Of a stretch of DNA of 64,000 bases, positions 34,042 through 46,031 are shown piece after piece. The notes beneath the pieces were generated by a model, which did no database searches, had not been told where the DNA came from, and saw only the letters and a list, made by a program, of their open reading frames with translations. The position numbers and the translations under genes are program-made. Location of the stretch: positions 310,001 through 374,000 of the forward strand of contig JAIQDT010001121.1 in NCBI GenBank assembly GCA_021521415.1, in the 5' to 3' direction. How positions within the stretch are numbered: the stretch's first letter is position 1; each line of letters begins with the position of its first letter. The stretch comes from Bidens hawaiensis (taxonomy: Eukaryota > Streptophyta > Magnoliopsida > Asterales > Asteraceae).

Positions 34042-34974
34042 TCTCTTTGCCTCCGTCTTCCTCCCTGTTCTGCCCTGCTTTTCCGGTAATATATATTATA
34101 TATAATAACTTACTTATTAATTATGCTAACTTGTAATCAAGACTTAAAACAAATCATTAAAACAATAATCTTATTTATAGGTTAACTTGTACTTGTTTAA
34201 AGTTGGTTCTTGCATTATCTTTCACCGCATCTTTATCAAGTGAGTAATCTCGTACCTAATCCCTTTTTATTTTTAATGTTTTGGGATGTTCATGTGTTCG
34301 TACAAACTTAGTCTTAAACTTGTTTATGAACTTTAGTCGCGCAGTATCCCATGTGTTGAGGACGTTTACTTGGCTGTTATTTGTATGTGTGTATCATTAA
34401 CCGCTTTGTTCGGCCTATTCCGAAGTTTTCATGGATCCATTAGATGAACACGGGAGACCTATCGTTTACGGTTTTCTTTGTTTACACTTGCACAGATGTT
34501 TTCTTGTTTTTGTGCTCATTTGGGAGCACGGATTGAACTATGAACTATGAGCTATGATCTATTTAGGCTTGATCACAATCTGATTGCACCCTTGTAAAAC
34601 ACCAGACATACACGTGTTGCGCGCAGATTTATTGTTATCTATTATCTATTAAACTTGATTTCTCACCAACACGCAAGTGTTTGACGTTTATTTTAACACA
34701 TGTTCAGGTTTGCTGTAGCTACATTTGGAGCTTGTGGACACGTAGGACGTTTTTACTTTTGGACCTAGATTAAAATGTATCAAGACAAGTTATTGTTGTT
34801 CGAATATTTTGCCTTATAATATATTGAATTATGTTGCTTTATGTTATCTTGTGTTTACTTTGCGCGTGCGCGAATGAATATATTTATTAAATATTGACAC
34901 CCAAATAGTGTCACGAGTAATGAAACAATATGTGGCGCCCCGATGTATAATCCGCCTTTGGTCGGGGTGTTACA
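34042..34974 (+). mobile_element. 3' LTR of the level-2 chromovirus, remaining 933 bp
   Basis: It resumes at TCTCTTTGCCTCCG after the TCCTC TSD and ends GGTCGGGGTGTTACA, followed by the TATCT TSD. Together with 22346-22623 it gives 1211 bp, the length of the 5' LTR. Confidence 0.9.
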
Positions 34975-34979
34975 TATCT

Positions 34980-35279
34980 CCAGGCAGGTCAAGAAACCGG
35001 GCTCCCAAACCCGGTCGGAGTCAAAGCGGCTCACCCAACTCGGGCCTGCTCCGGAGAAGAAAAGGCAGCAGCCACCATGCGGGTCAACCCGAACCCGTTA
35101 TGTCAAGATCCGGCAGCTTAAGGCCATTGGAAGCCCTGTCGCCGCTCCGGGAAGGTCCGGATCCGAATGACCCGGCGGCGGACTTCGCCGGAGACTCGTC
35201 GAAAGTGGAGAGGTGGGGCTACTGGATGAAGGGTCAGCTGTGTCGTGCTCCGGCGGGTGGTTCACATATGAAGAAATGA
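34980..35279 (+). pseudogene. Captured DUF620 gene fragment, remaining part
   Basis: The frame continues from 15826 with PGRSRNRAPKPGRSQ, GLLRRRK, RSGSLRPLEALSPLREGPDP and KVERWGYWMKGQLCRAP, then leaves the family sequence and stops at 35277-35279. The joined ORF would be 119 residues, about the N-terminal quarter of a DUF620 protein. GC content is far above the surroundings, another sign of capture. Family assignment is from memory of DUF620 N-termini. Confidence 0.8.
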
Positions 35280-35644
35280 AGAAGATGAACACGATCTGGG
35301 TGTGGTGTGATGCTTCAATATATTAGAATATTGATTTTATTGATTTGATTTGTGAGAGGGGATTTGTGGGTTTCTGGGCGTCAGAACGAGGGGAATTGAC
35401 CGTCGTTTTGTGGGTTTCTGGGTGTGAGAGGGGTTTAGGGTTTTGGAAAGAAGGGATTCGACCGGAGTGGGAGTCGACGTCGGAGATGGGAGTCGGCGTC
35501 GGAGATGGAGCGGTGGTTGGTGGCGGACCTGTGGTGGCGGTGGTGATGGTGTTTGAGGAAATCCATGGTCGGAGTGGTTGTGGTATGGTGATGGTGGTCT
35601 GCAAGAAGAAGAAGAAGAAAAAGAAGAAGAAGAAGAAGTTGCAG
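35280..35644. other. Right internal part of the MULE
   Basis: G-rich on plus, with direct copies of GTCGGAGATGG(A/G)AG and GTGGGTTTCTGGG, and an (AAG)n microsatellite at about 35601-35638. The minus frame is Pro/Ser/Thr-rich low complexity; I do not call it a gene. It may be a second captured fragment. Confidence 0.45.
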
Positions 35645-35839
35645 GTAGACGAAAAGACAAAAATGCCCTCACATGCGTCTCACGTGAGGGCATTTAACTG
35701 ACTTTTTCTAACCCAGTTAGCGTAAAGGACAAAACTTGTAGGAAAAAAAAGTTTAAAGTACACCGCCTGCAAGGAAACTTAGAAAAAGACACGAACCGTA
35801 ATTCGTCTTATTTTAAAGGACAAAATTTGTAATTCTGTC
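35645..35839 (-). repeat. Right TIR of the MULE
   Basis: Inverted partner of 15321-15515. The inner part holds CACGTGAG near 35682; TIRs end at GTCTTTTCGTCTAC on both sides. The 9-bp TSD copy follows at 35840-35848. Confidence 0.9.
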
Positions 35840-36031
35840 TTTACTTTTTAGGGCTAGTGAGAAAGGAGGATAAAGATTAAAGAGAAGATTGATTAACTTT
35901 TTGTTTCCACTGTTTTAAGCTAAAAGTAAACAAATAATAGATTATATTCACATTTACTTTTACATTATTAAATTTTTAAATAGTTAAATCATATGAATGA
36001 AAAGTTCTTTTACACTTTTGCCCTCTGTTAT

Positions 36032-36505
36032 TTTTGAACGGACTAAATTAAACTGGACAAGACCTTGTTTGTGTTCGTTTGTTAAGCTTTTGTCGGACAA
36101 ACAAAAGGTTCACGAACACTCTACCAAATGAAAATTTGTGTCATGTTCGTTAATATTGGAAACGGACGCTAAAGGACAAACGAACACTAACGAACCATAG
36201 TAAACACTAACCGACAAAGGAACATACTGACATTAATAGGCATTAATGGACACTAATGCACTAAGTGAAACTAATGAAAGGTAATGGGCAAACATACATA
36301 AATGACTCTAATGAACAAACAATTACAAATTAATTTCAAAAGGTATAACAATTATCGGACGTTACCGGAGGTTCACGACACTATTGAACGGATGTTGTCT
36401 ATGTCCGTGTTTGTTTGTTAAGCTTACCTAATGAAAATTTTTTAAAACATGTCCGGTTCGTTTGTTAAACGGACAAGCATAAACGAACTTCTTGCCAAAC
36501 GGACG
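36032..36505. repeat. GTTCG/CGAAC-rich dispersed repeat, second copy
   Basis: It shares with 8410-8975 the order AAACTGGACAAGACCTTGTT, TTAAGCTTTTGTCGGACAAACAAA, CGAACACT and CTACCAAATGAAA-like words. It contains no ORF. Confidence 0.5.
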
Positions 36506-38290
36506 ACGGTCTCCAATTCGTTACAACCCCAATGATATTTGGTGGTGTAATGGGTGTTCATTGATGTCAAGTGTTTAACTCTTGTAGGAGATGGGTTAAA
36601 TGGATTTTTGAGTTGAACATTGTCTGACGATTTTCCCATATTCAGTCATTTCAAATGGCGAAACCAATCTAAATAATTAAAAAGTAAACATGTAATAATC
36701 AAAAAGTAGTCATATGAGATGACAAAACATATTAGAATTTTTCACTACACAGTTGTTGACACGAATGCAAACATTTTAGGTTTCGCAAATTTAAATGGTG
36801 GATCATATTGATAACAACACACTTTTCTCTCTCTCGTTCCTAACAAACCACTAGGGCATGTGTTTTTATCCAATTATTAATAAGATGAATTAGTCAAGTA
36901 ATAAGTAAAAATAAATATAAAAATTGGCATCAGCACAAGATATGAAGATGATTACACTCACTTTGCATTGTGCAGTTGAATATGGGCATGTAGGTGTGCT
37001 TAAATGGGTGGTTATTGGTTAAAAAAGGGTGCTAGCGTGAAAACGAGAACTAATAAAGATGTTACACCTATCAATAAACTATGGCATGTGAAGGGCGCAT
37101 GGTCTTGCAACATGAAAGGTTTCGCGGACGTTGCACCTCACAAACCTTATTATCATTATTGTTGTTATTATTATTAAACTATTGAGCTTACTATTTCACT
37201 CCACCTCGTCTCACAATCATATTTCACTTCATCATAACACAATCAACTTGATGTGAAATGTGGAAGCCTATTTGCTATCTCAGTGCTTAAGTGTCGATAT
37301 TTGCTTCTTTTACATTGTGTTGTTCACCCTCCCATAACAAACAACCTTATGAATTTTGATTCTTTGCCTTAATAATAGAACTTAGTGACAAGTATATCAT
37401 AGTTTTTTAACAATAACAAAATGTTTTTCCAATATCCGTTTCGCATTGTAGATAATACCAGGAGTCAAAATATAAGAAGACAATGATATTAAATATAAGT
37501 AGAAAACTTTGCATTACAAGTCATAAATACAATTGAAGTTAAAGGCAAGCTTTAGTAAAGGAAAATTTTCAAAATGTTAATTTTATAGTAAGAGATTCTG
37601 TTTATGTCCACACAACTCGGGAGTTCCAAAATATCTCCTCCGAACAAGTCGATGCCGCCGTTTTTTCTACCAACTTGATGCATTTTTCCTCCAATCAAAT
37701 AACACTAGCCGGTCCCATACAACGTCCTAGACAAATTTGGTGAACAACTAGTCGTCTTGACGAGTTTTGTTGAACAAATTTATCGTCCCTTGAATTATTG
37801 ATAATACGTGACGCCTACTTATTGGTCCCTATAAAAACATCGTCACACCTTAAAAACATGTCGTTGATGATGTGTTTGGGATTAACATTCTTGAAACTTT
37901 TGATTTATAGGGATAAACAGTCTCTCTTTTATAAAAATGATAATTTGAGAATTTTTTATTTTAATGTTTCCACACATTAGGTGCTTTGGTAAATGGCAAC
38001 AGTAGTGATGTGTCACGTGAGCCACGGCATGTGATCGTCGGTTGTCGGCTACACCGACGTATTTGTACTTTTCTCGTCTCAAAATTGAGAATATATATAT
38101 ATATATATTGGGAATATGAAAAAAGGTCAGTTCTTCTTTGTAAATACCATATATCTAAATTGGAGAGTCTGACGACATAAAAAAAATGTCGTTGTTTAAA
38201 AAAAATACCATATATCCTTGCCATATTACATTGTTACACAATTTTTTCAAATTTTTTTATTTTACAAATATGCAACTAAAACATAAGAAA
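36506..38290. other. Intergenic, no gene seen
   Basis: AT-rich, with many short ORFs but none with a recognisable domain or consistent splice signals. A short (AT)n run lies at about 38091-38107. Confidence 0.5.
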
Positions 38291-38320
38291 CTAGTTTTAT
38301 ACCCGTCCGGTGGACGGGGT
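38291..38320 (-). mobile_element. Helitron-type 3' terminus
   Basis: On the minus strand a 7-bp hairpin (GGACGGG/CCCGTCC around a 3-base loop, 38302-38318) is followed after 7 bases by CTAG (38294-38291) and then T. This is the hairpin-plus-CTRR layout of Helitron 3' ends. The body would extend to the right; I could not find the 5' TC end. Confidence 0.5.
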
Positions 38321-41300
38321 ACGTGTTAATATAAAGTGTTGCTTTAATGAATTACAAAAAGATTAAAACCGTTATAGTAGCATGCCCACTTATACCACTC
38401 GATAGCAACAGTAATAGATTTTGTATTTTTGATCCATTAAAAAAATATTACCTCTAGGAATTGATGTCAATATGTTTCCAGATTTGCTGTTGGTCATAAG
38501 AATATCTTTTAAAATATAGGTGGATGGTTGGCATTATATAGTTATATATTTTTGTTGTGAACAAATTGATGGTTAATAATTTCGAATATGCTAACGCAAA
38601 GTTTTGTGTGGACCAATATTGATTTATTTGGGGTTTGTAAAATTGGATTAATTAATTACATTCCCAGAAAGAGCAAACGGCCACCAATATGGCCTAGTAT
38701 GAGTTAACTGGGTAGCTTTGACCAAACCCTAAGATAAAGATTTGGTCATTAAACAACCGTTGTAGTCTCTTTCTACACGCCCACCCAATCCTCTTTTGTC
38801 ACTGAGTTATCCAATCCTTTGTTTGAAATATCGATAAACAGTCGGGTGTGTTTGTAAGCCGATCGTGTTAGTCAATTAGGGGTTCCTTCCTCAACCCCTA
38901 GATGTATATTTTATAGGGTTATTAGTTACGTTATTTGCTGGTATTTTAGGATTTCTTAACTTTAAGGGGTTTCTAATGCTTAAATGTATGCTAATCGCTT
39001 TTTTTTAAAATTATACCCATAAAAAAAAATAAAGTGTATACCTGTTAGAGTTGGATTAGTAGGGGTGACAGAAATTCCGATTTTACACTCGAAATGATAT
39101 GAATACCTTTAAAAATGATAATTACTTTAAAATTATATTAATTTAAGAAGCTAAAAAGGCAAAAATAAAAAAATTTATTTTTTTTATGTAGAATAGAACA
39201 TACAATTTAGAATTTAGATTAGATGGTTTAAGTATAACTTTGAAATTTTATTTTTTATTCAAAATGATGGATTTCGTATTTATTTTACAAGGTTTTTTTT
39301 AATTAACACAAAAAAACTTCATGAACAATGTCTTTTTTATGTTCTTGTTTATTTTGTGCTACATACTATTTGGTTAATGTTTTTTTTTCTTTTTAGGGTT
39401 CCGGATGATGCTGGATATATATTTGAGAGGCTCACAAGATTTTTTCAGAATACCTTTACGGAGGGCGCTCAAATGTAAGACTATTCATTCCTTTTTATAA
39501 TTTTCGTTCCTTTTTATATCTTTATTACCGAAAGTTTACTAAAATTAATTGTATTTTAAAGTAAAATGCCACATATGTGGAATTGTTTCAATCTCATTGT
39601 TAGTTTTCTTGTTTATTTTTTTTGATAGTTTATTTTTAATACCAAAAAATGTTTGAAACTTTATATGAGATATTTATGTAAGAAATGTTCATCCACATGT
39701 AATTTATATATATTTTTTAGTTAACAAATAACTTAGGTAACACAAGAGTAGCAAATACTGTAAAGTAATAAACTGAAACTTCATTAGATAAAGGCAAAAC
39801 ACCTTGGTTTTCAAGTGAACATAAACAAACTAACAAAGTAATAAAGTATAACATGACAAACCATACTTAAGGCTAAACGAAAGGAAAAAAAAAACTTAGA
39901 AGATCTAAGAGGTAACACGAGTAAGTTGGTTGCGTTTTTGAAAAGAAACACGCTGTAGATTTAAACCCGAGTCAGCTGTATCTGCCACCTCATCATCATT
40001 GTCATCGACATCATTAACGTCACTCCAACACCATTTGAAACGTTTTTCATTCTTTTGTCTTTTTACTCAAACTCTCGATCCTGCAATTTCAGCAACTTTT
40101 GTAATTAACAAATGGAGGCAGAAATAATATAATATATATAGATACCTCAAGGCTAATTTCTCATTGCAAATGAGACTTGTAGGGGCTGAAATTAAGGCCA
40201 AATGAAATGATTTCAACATTATCTGAGTTAGCCTGCACAAAATTGGTTATACAAATGTTATATTCAATAATAACAAAGACCTTATAAAACTAAAAGTTTT
40301 ATGCTTACATCAGTCAGTAGGTGAAACGGCTGTTTAGATTTCCTTCTGCAATTTGCTTCGTCTAGTTTTGTTCTTCATACTTTGTAGAAGTGCTAATTGG
40401 ATTCCCCTAATATACAACAAAAACAAAAAAACATTAGTTAACTACATGTGCAATATGTAAAATTAAGTAAGCAAAACTTAAATTGGATAGAGAATTAGTA
40501 TAGGATCTGCTTGTGTGTTTTTAGGATAATCTCCATTGCTGTTGATTCAGACATCTCATGTATTTGCACTTATTACGGGTGATATTGTTTCTTAAATAGT
40601 GATGTTTAACAAATAAAGTATTGACATGTGTCAGCTCACTAACCCACATCTATTTTTAAATTTGAATCATATTTAGGAGTGGTAACGGTTTATTCGCACC
40701 ATTTTTGTATGGAGGCAAATGAAAAGTTTTAAAATTTTTAAATAAAAATAACTCTTTAAATAATTGGTTTTATAAATAATTAAGTCTTTAATTTTTGGCA
40801 ATTGATTTTCTGGAAAAATAAAAACATGGCCTACATTGCTCTGTTTTCAGTGTCTTTTTAAATTAATTCTTTAAATGATACATTAAAGATGTTGATTAAA
40901 ATGTTATATTTGTATGGTGGCTTCCATTGCAGGTGAAGTCTTTTGCTAATATGATAATTAACTCCACAATATAATACTTACAGGTAAATTATTTTTTGTT
41001 ACATGGTGTAATATTATTTATCATTTTTTGTTACATGGTGTAATATTATTTATCAATGTTTTTGTAAGATAATTGGTATGATAAAAAAGTTGATAAATAT
41101 GATTTTGTTCATGGCTTATAATGCCGGTTAATAGGTTGCTGAATATGTGGACTTGGAAGTTTTTTTCCAGAATTTGTGGAGCTGAAGAGAGACAATGGAA
41201 CTTCCCTTTAACTGCCTCTTCTAGAAGCTTTTTAGGGAGTTTGAAGGGCTGAGATTTAATCCTGTGGCCTTTGAATGGGATGAAGCAAAAAGTTAGTTTT

Positions 41301-41504
41301 AAATAGGGGGGGTATATAATATAAGTGTGAACAAGCTAACATTTTTATTTCTTTAATTTCCAATTCCGTCCATTAAAAAACTTACAAACACAAATATTTT
41401 TCACTTTCGTTTCAATTCCTTCCAAATCATTTCTTTTCCCTCGTTAAAGAAAACTCAAGACTTTTGAATATTTTTGAATCAACATCCATTAACCTTCTTG
41501 TAGG
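38321..41504. other. Intergenic, with possible gene debris
   Basis: Mostly AT-rich. A short exon-like piece at about 39400-39476 (plus; reads VPDDAGYIFERLTRFFQ, bounded by an AG and a GTAAGA) is not recognised. A second exon-like piece on minus at about 39897-40080 encodes KRFKWCWSDVNDVDDNDDE and ends with a stop. Both could be cargo of the putative Helitron. I do not call either as a gene. Confidence 0.3.
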
Positions 41505-41795
41505 GTTGTGAATGAGCTGAGTCAAGTTGGATTGGGGTTGGGGATCGAAACTAAACGAGCCATCTAGGCTCGGTTATCTTTAACGAGCTAGAGTATTGAA
41601 CTCGAGCTCGGCTCATAAAAGGGTAAAGCCAACTTGTTTATCGGGGAAATAAAGTAATTTTGTATATTCACACACACACACACACAAATGGCCTTTAATC
41701 TAAACGAACCAACGTGTAACTTACCTTTGCTCGTACTTGACTTGTTTACAAACGAACTTCAAGCAACTCTTAAGCCACAAGATTTTTAATCGATC
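41505..41795. repeat. GAGCTCGAGC-type dispersed repeat
   Basis: Rich in GAGC/GCTC words (GAACTCGAGCTCGGCTCATAA, ACGAGCCATCTAGGCTCG) with a short (CA)n run. A similar GAGCTTGAGCTTG/GACTCGAGC region lies at 44680-44800. It looks like a small dispersed DNA repeat. Confidence 0.35.
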
Positions 41796-43384
41796 CATAC
41801 ACTTAACCGTTTAGGATATTTGATTTCTATAATAATACAAAAATTTAGACAAGCATGTGAAAGTTTGGGCCTTACTACATTTTACGGTGCACGTTTGCAC
41901 TATATGAGTATCATCTCTTTTGTAGATACATAGTTTATTATCACATACTTTCAAAACAACATTACAATATCAATTTATGAATTTATGCAAATGCAATAAA
42001 TAACACCAAAATGCTTATTTTAAGAAAAATATAGTAAATTGGGATGAAGTAGGCCTACAAAGTCATTCAAGCTTACCTTTTGTTTTGAATGGCTAAATTA
42101 CACCAAATTCTCATTTGGTATGGCTTGAACCTTTAACTTCAATGGGGCAACATCACACTAACACCTAATTCCAGCGGCTTTACCAAACGTATCTTTTTAA
42201 TCATTTGTCTACTAGTATTTAAATAAAAGAAAATACAATTTCCAAATTTGAAAAATGTGTTTTGTGTATTGAAATTAAAAGTGAACTTCTATGAATATCA
42301 GTCTTAAGATAAAGAGGTATTTGCCTACAACATCAAAGCATTTTAGATGCAATATAAGTGGAATATACGAAAGAGAGAGTAAGGATTGTCTCGTAGTATT
42401 CATCATTTAAAGACGATTTTTCCGTAAGTTAACACTTATCCTGTATATATATAAAGGTAAACGGACATAAGGGTTTACACGGTCAAATCATAAACTTTTA
42501 GTCAGATCACTGTATCATCGAAGAAACGCATAAACCAAATCACACAATTCTCACTTTTTAATTTGCTTTAATTCATAAGGTTCAAAGTTCAAACACCTCA
42601 AACTTCTATTTCACACTACATACATGCACACCCTACACAAATAATCATAAAATTAGAGATGGGGTTCCCATCATGCAAACAAGTGGTATCATCAAGGAAC
42701 CTCACTACTATCTATTTAAATAGCATCCTCACCAACTCCCTCTCCACCAACAATCCTCAAATCATACAACGTAATATTATAATAAGGGAAAATGTGTCTA
42801 AATCATTTTTATATTCATATTACAAGGTCGAACAATAAATTTTTTTTTCATCCTTTATACTTATTTGAAAGGTAAATTTACCAAATTGTTGAATGTTGAC
42901 AAGGTTGTTGAATGCCAAACCAGACGCATCCATTGGCGCGTCACAATCACAAAATTTTCATATTTTTTTTCTGACGTTTTTTTATATTTTGTACTTTTTT
43001 TTGTTATTAGTTAATCATATTAAACACTCATTGTCTATATTCTTTACCCAAAACAAGCGTCATGTTGTAAAATTAAGACCTATTAGCAAGATCCATACAC
43101 ATATAGAGATGATAAAGAGAAAGAAGATTGATTCTTATTGATGTACCTAACCAAATACAATATGCCTTTATTTATAATGACTTTTACATTAATACATGGA
43201 TAAAGAATAAATGGTGGCTAAGCATGTGAAGAGTCACACTAATAAATAATGGTTCATAACACGTCAGTTCTTTTATGTCTTCTTTAAACACTTATTGCTT
43301 CGTTTCTAGCTTTTATGTCTTCTTTAAACATATCATGAGTGATTCATGAGAATAATTAATAGAATAGTTATTCGTTTACCCTCA
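41796..43384. other. Intergenic, no gene seen
   Basis: AT-rich; no domain-bearing ORF. A duplicated motif CTTTTATGTCTTCTTTAAACA occurs at about 43269 and 43311. Confidence 0.45.
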
Positions 43385-43760
43385 TTCCCTTTTTATACCA
43401 AGAAGCAAGTTTAATAAATCTTTTACCCCAAATGCTAAATCGGAGGGATGCCACACCATTGACTCACAAATTGCCATATAACCAAGGTTACATAGCATGA
43501 AATTAAGATGTGATTCACCGACTCTAACAAAGCCACACGGCCCACAGATAACGGGCACTATTTTGCATCTTCGAAATTCGTTGTTTGCATAAAGAATCCG
43601 TAGCACTAGCGGCTATCCTTCCCATCTCCGTCTTCCATCCTAATAAATTCACCTTTAATGGCACCCAATTGTTCCAAGTCAAGCACAAAGACCAGGTCGG
43701 TACCCGAGTCCCCGAATATCTTGAAAAGCATGCCTGCATGATTTAGGTGGCTAGTAATAC
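43385..43760 (-). pseudogene. LINE reverse transcriptase C-terminal remnant
   Basis: On the minus strand the reading ESVNHILISC, VIWQFVSQWCGIPPI, then in another frame VKDLLNLL, matches the recalled zinc-binding C-terminal region of plant LINE RTs (pattern C..C, ES.xHLf..C, W..ivxWc.ip). It has several stops and frame changes. Upstream the stretch MLFKIFGDSGTDLVF is not recognised. Confidence 0.5.
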
Positions 43761-44060
43761 TAATTGTTATATTTGATAACATCATAAACACATAACCATT
43801 TTACTTTTAAGTCTTTAACTTTATTGTTTAAAAGGACAACACTATGAGGATGGTTAGTTTGCAAAAGTTGCTACGAGCCACTTATCTTTTTAGTAGTGGT
43901 TTATAAAGAACCAACGTGGTGGAGGACCAGCTCCTGTGGAGCCTGCTAGTGATAAAAGATGTGGACTATAAGTTATATAAATGGAATGGGAAAAAGAAGA
44001 CGGTAAAGAAAAAGAAAAGGAATACATATATGACAAGTGTTGTCTATAGGTGTGCTAGCT

Positions 44061-44358
44061 AGGGGTGCATAAACCGGTTAATCGATTATTTTTAAAACCT
44101 ATTGGTGGTCAACGATCAAATAACCAGTTACCCAGGTCCGGTACTAACCGGTTTTGAGACAAGAAACCCCTACCCGGTATAACCAAACTAGTTAATCGGA
44201 AAATAATTGGAAAAAACCAGCTAAAAAAAACTAAATAACCGGTTTGGTTAATTGGTTTAAGAGATCAATAGTATAAATCAGTTTCTAACCGGTGGTTAGA
44301 TAAGGGAGTAAACCGATTAGTGATGGACCCGTTAACCGATTTGGCTGTGTACCTATAG
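44061..44358. mobile_element. Possible hAT-type MITE, 298 bp
   Basis: Flanked by the 8-bp direct repeat TGCTAGCT (44053-44060 and 44359-44366). The left end AGGGGTGCATAAACCGG roughly mirrors the right end. The interior is full of AACCGGTT/CCGGTTA words. An 8-bp TSD fits hAT elements; TIRs are weak. Confidence 0.45.
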
Positions 44359-44633
44359 TGCTAGCTATAAAATATATATGATGTTACAATCCGTCTTTTG
44401 GTTGTTGAGAATTCCATTGTTAATCCGTGTATGAACATTTCCCAAGTGATCCTTCGAGAATTGTATTACTCGTGTCTTGTTTTTTTATGAAATGCAACTG
44501 ATAGATTATCATTAATATCCGTTTTTACTAACTGTTTATGAACAAATTGTTAGTTGATGAACGTCCCTTAATTTATTTCACAGTGTGTACGTGCTAATAA
44601 CATAGACTTTAATACTTATAATTACTTTTTAAT

Positions 44634-44815
44634 TATTTATATATATATATATATATATGTGTATATATAACAGACTCGTTTGTGGTCATAGACCAACTTG
44701 AGCTTGAGCTTGGACTCATTTATCGAACAAGTTTATTTTAGGTTTGAGTTTGTTTAAGCTTGACTCGAGCTTTTTATTAGCCGATCTGAAAGTAGTTAGC
44801 CAGAGCCTCATTAAA
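44634..44815. repeat. (TA)n microsatellite and GAGC-type repeat
   Basis: A run of about ten TA units at 44637-44658 is followed by CTTGAGCTTGAGCTTGGAC and GCTTGACTCGAGC, related to 41505-41795. Confidence 0.45.
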
Positions 44816-44970
44816 AAAAAGAGAAATTAGGCGTTGGTAGCGCGTGAGCATTAGCGGATGTTAAAAATTTAACCAAAATGGTTGAATTAGTGACAAAAGT
44901 GAGAGATGTATGTATCTAATGGTTAATCTACTACCCACCTCAACCACCCCTCATCACCAACCCTCCAGTC

Positions 44971-44980
44971 TATAAATAAC
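44971..44980 (+). promoter_or_regulatory. TATA box of the methionine synthase gene
   Basis: CCAGTCTATAAATAACCC lies about 160 bp before the leader-intron donor. It implies a transcription start near 45005 and a first non-coding exon to 45130. Confidence 0.65.
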
Positions 44981-45004
44981 CCATTTCTCAGCCTCTCCAA
45001 TTCG

Positions 45005-46031
45005 TGTCAACCCAACCCAACCCAACTAAACTAAACCAACTCTTCTCTCCTTTCCTTTAACCGGAAGGAAGACGAATACAACCGGTTCTCCGTTTAATTC
45101 GTAACCTCCATTTCTACTAACCTTTATCAGGTACGCCCGGTCACTCGTTTATTATTTAATACTCACTTCATTTGGACTGACTGCTATCCCTTTGCTAATT
45201 AATTTGGACTCATTTTGTTTCGTATATCTATACATTAATAATAATAATCTCAATCCTTTTCAACAGTTTTAAGTAATTAAATTAGATCTGCAATTATGCA
45301 TTGGATTTGAATCTCGTATATTTAAATATGTTTATAGCAATGTAGCACCTAGGTTTTTTTATCATGCTTGTGAAAATTGTGGCATTGGTAGGAATTAAGC
45401 GGTTCGATTAATAAGGGTCACAGGATCTGTAGATTTATTATTGTGCCTTTTTGTCTGTATGTGGATTGTGACTTTGTTAGTTGTAATGGATGGTAATAAG
45501 ATAAGATCTGGTGGTCTAGGGTTTTACAAACTACTGATCTATAACTGGATCTGGTGTTCATCAAATGATTCTGTTAAGGTCACTCACATTTCGCTTTGCT
45601 GCAAATCGAACAACTTGCTATCTGCTTCGGTTTACTAAAGTGCGTTTATATATTAGGTGTGATATATATGATGATAAGTGATAACTTCATTTTTAATATA
45701 CAGTGGATGATAGATCTAAGTGGCTCCTTATATATTTTTCTATATGAATAGAATGAACATAGATATCAATCGGTTAAAGTGAAAATTTTGCTGCTTGACT
45801 GATACTTTGTTTCTGGTAGTTAATATAAACTCATAAGTAGAGGTTTTTACAATGATCATGATAACTGCAACAAGAGTAACATTTGATGAAGTCTAAACAG
45901 TTTCTGAACTAGCGTCTTTAGATGTAGAATGATAAAAAAAACCAAACTTTTTCTGTTTTAAGATTCACATTTATGCATTGATCGGTTTGCTGTATTCGTA
46001 TTAAATTGTTGACTTGTGGTGGAACAGGCCA
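45005..46031 (+). other. 5'UTR of the methionine synthase gene with a leader intron
   Basis: Non-coding exon about 45005-45130 (CTTTATCAG|GTACGC), intron 45131-46027 (ending GGAACAG), then four leader bases before the ATG. The intron is T-rich and 897 bp long. Leader introns often raise expression of housekeeping plant genes. Confidence 0.7.

Larger units (their letters stand above)
15827..34974 (+). mobile_element. Level-2 Ty3/gypsy chromovirus (Tekay/Del-like), plus strand
   Basis: It is flanked by TATCT TSDs and has 1211-bp LTRs: 15827-17037, and 22346-22623 continued at 34042-34974 after a nested insertion. The two summed LTR lengths agree exactly, and I noticed only about two substitutions between them, so the insertion is young. 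PBS, leader repeats, gag, pol with a chromodomain-like C-terminus and polypurine tract follow in order. A one-base deletion separates gag-protease from RT-integrase. Confidence 0.92.
15321..35839. mobile_element. Pack-MULE (Mutator-like) with nested retrotransposons
   Basis: Terminal inverted repeats of 195 bp (15321-15515 and 35645-35839) both start GACAGAATTACAAATTTTGT outward-in and are flanked by the 9-bp TSD TTTACTTTT. Without the insertion at 15827-34979 the element is about 1366 bp. It carries no transposase and instead a captured piece of a DUF620 gene with CT-rich leader sequence. It is thus a non-autonomous Pack-MULE, and it lies about 85 bp upstream of the RRP6-like ATG. Confidence 0.88.

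Noticed and set aside
35323..35693. Pro/Ser/Thr-rich ORFs on the minus strand at the right side of the MULE
   Set aside because: Low-complexity translation of GGT/GGA-rich and AAG repeats, partly within the TIR; no family recognised.
39400..39476. Exon-like reading VPDDAGYIFERLTRFFQ as a gene
   Set aside because: Only one short piece with no neighbouring exons; kept as possible debris only.
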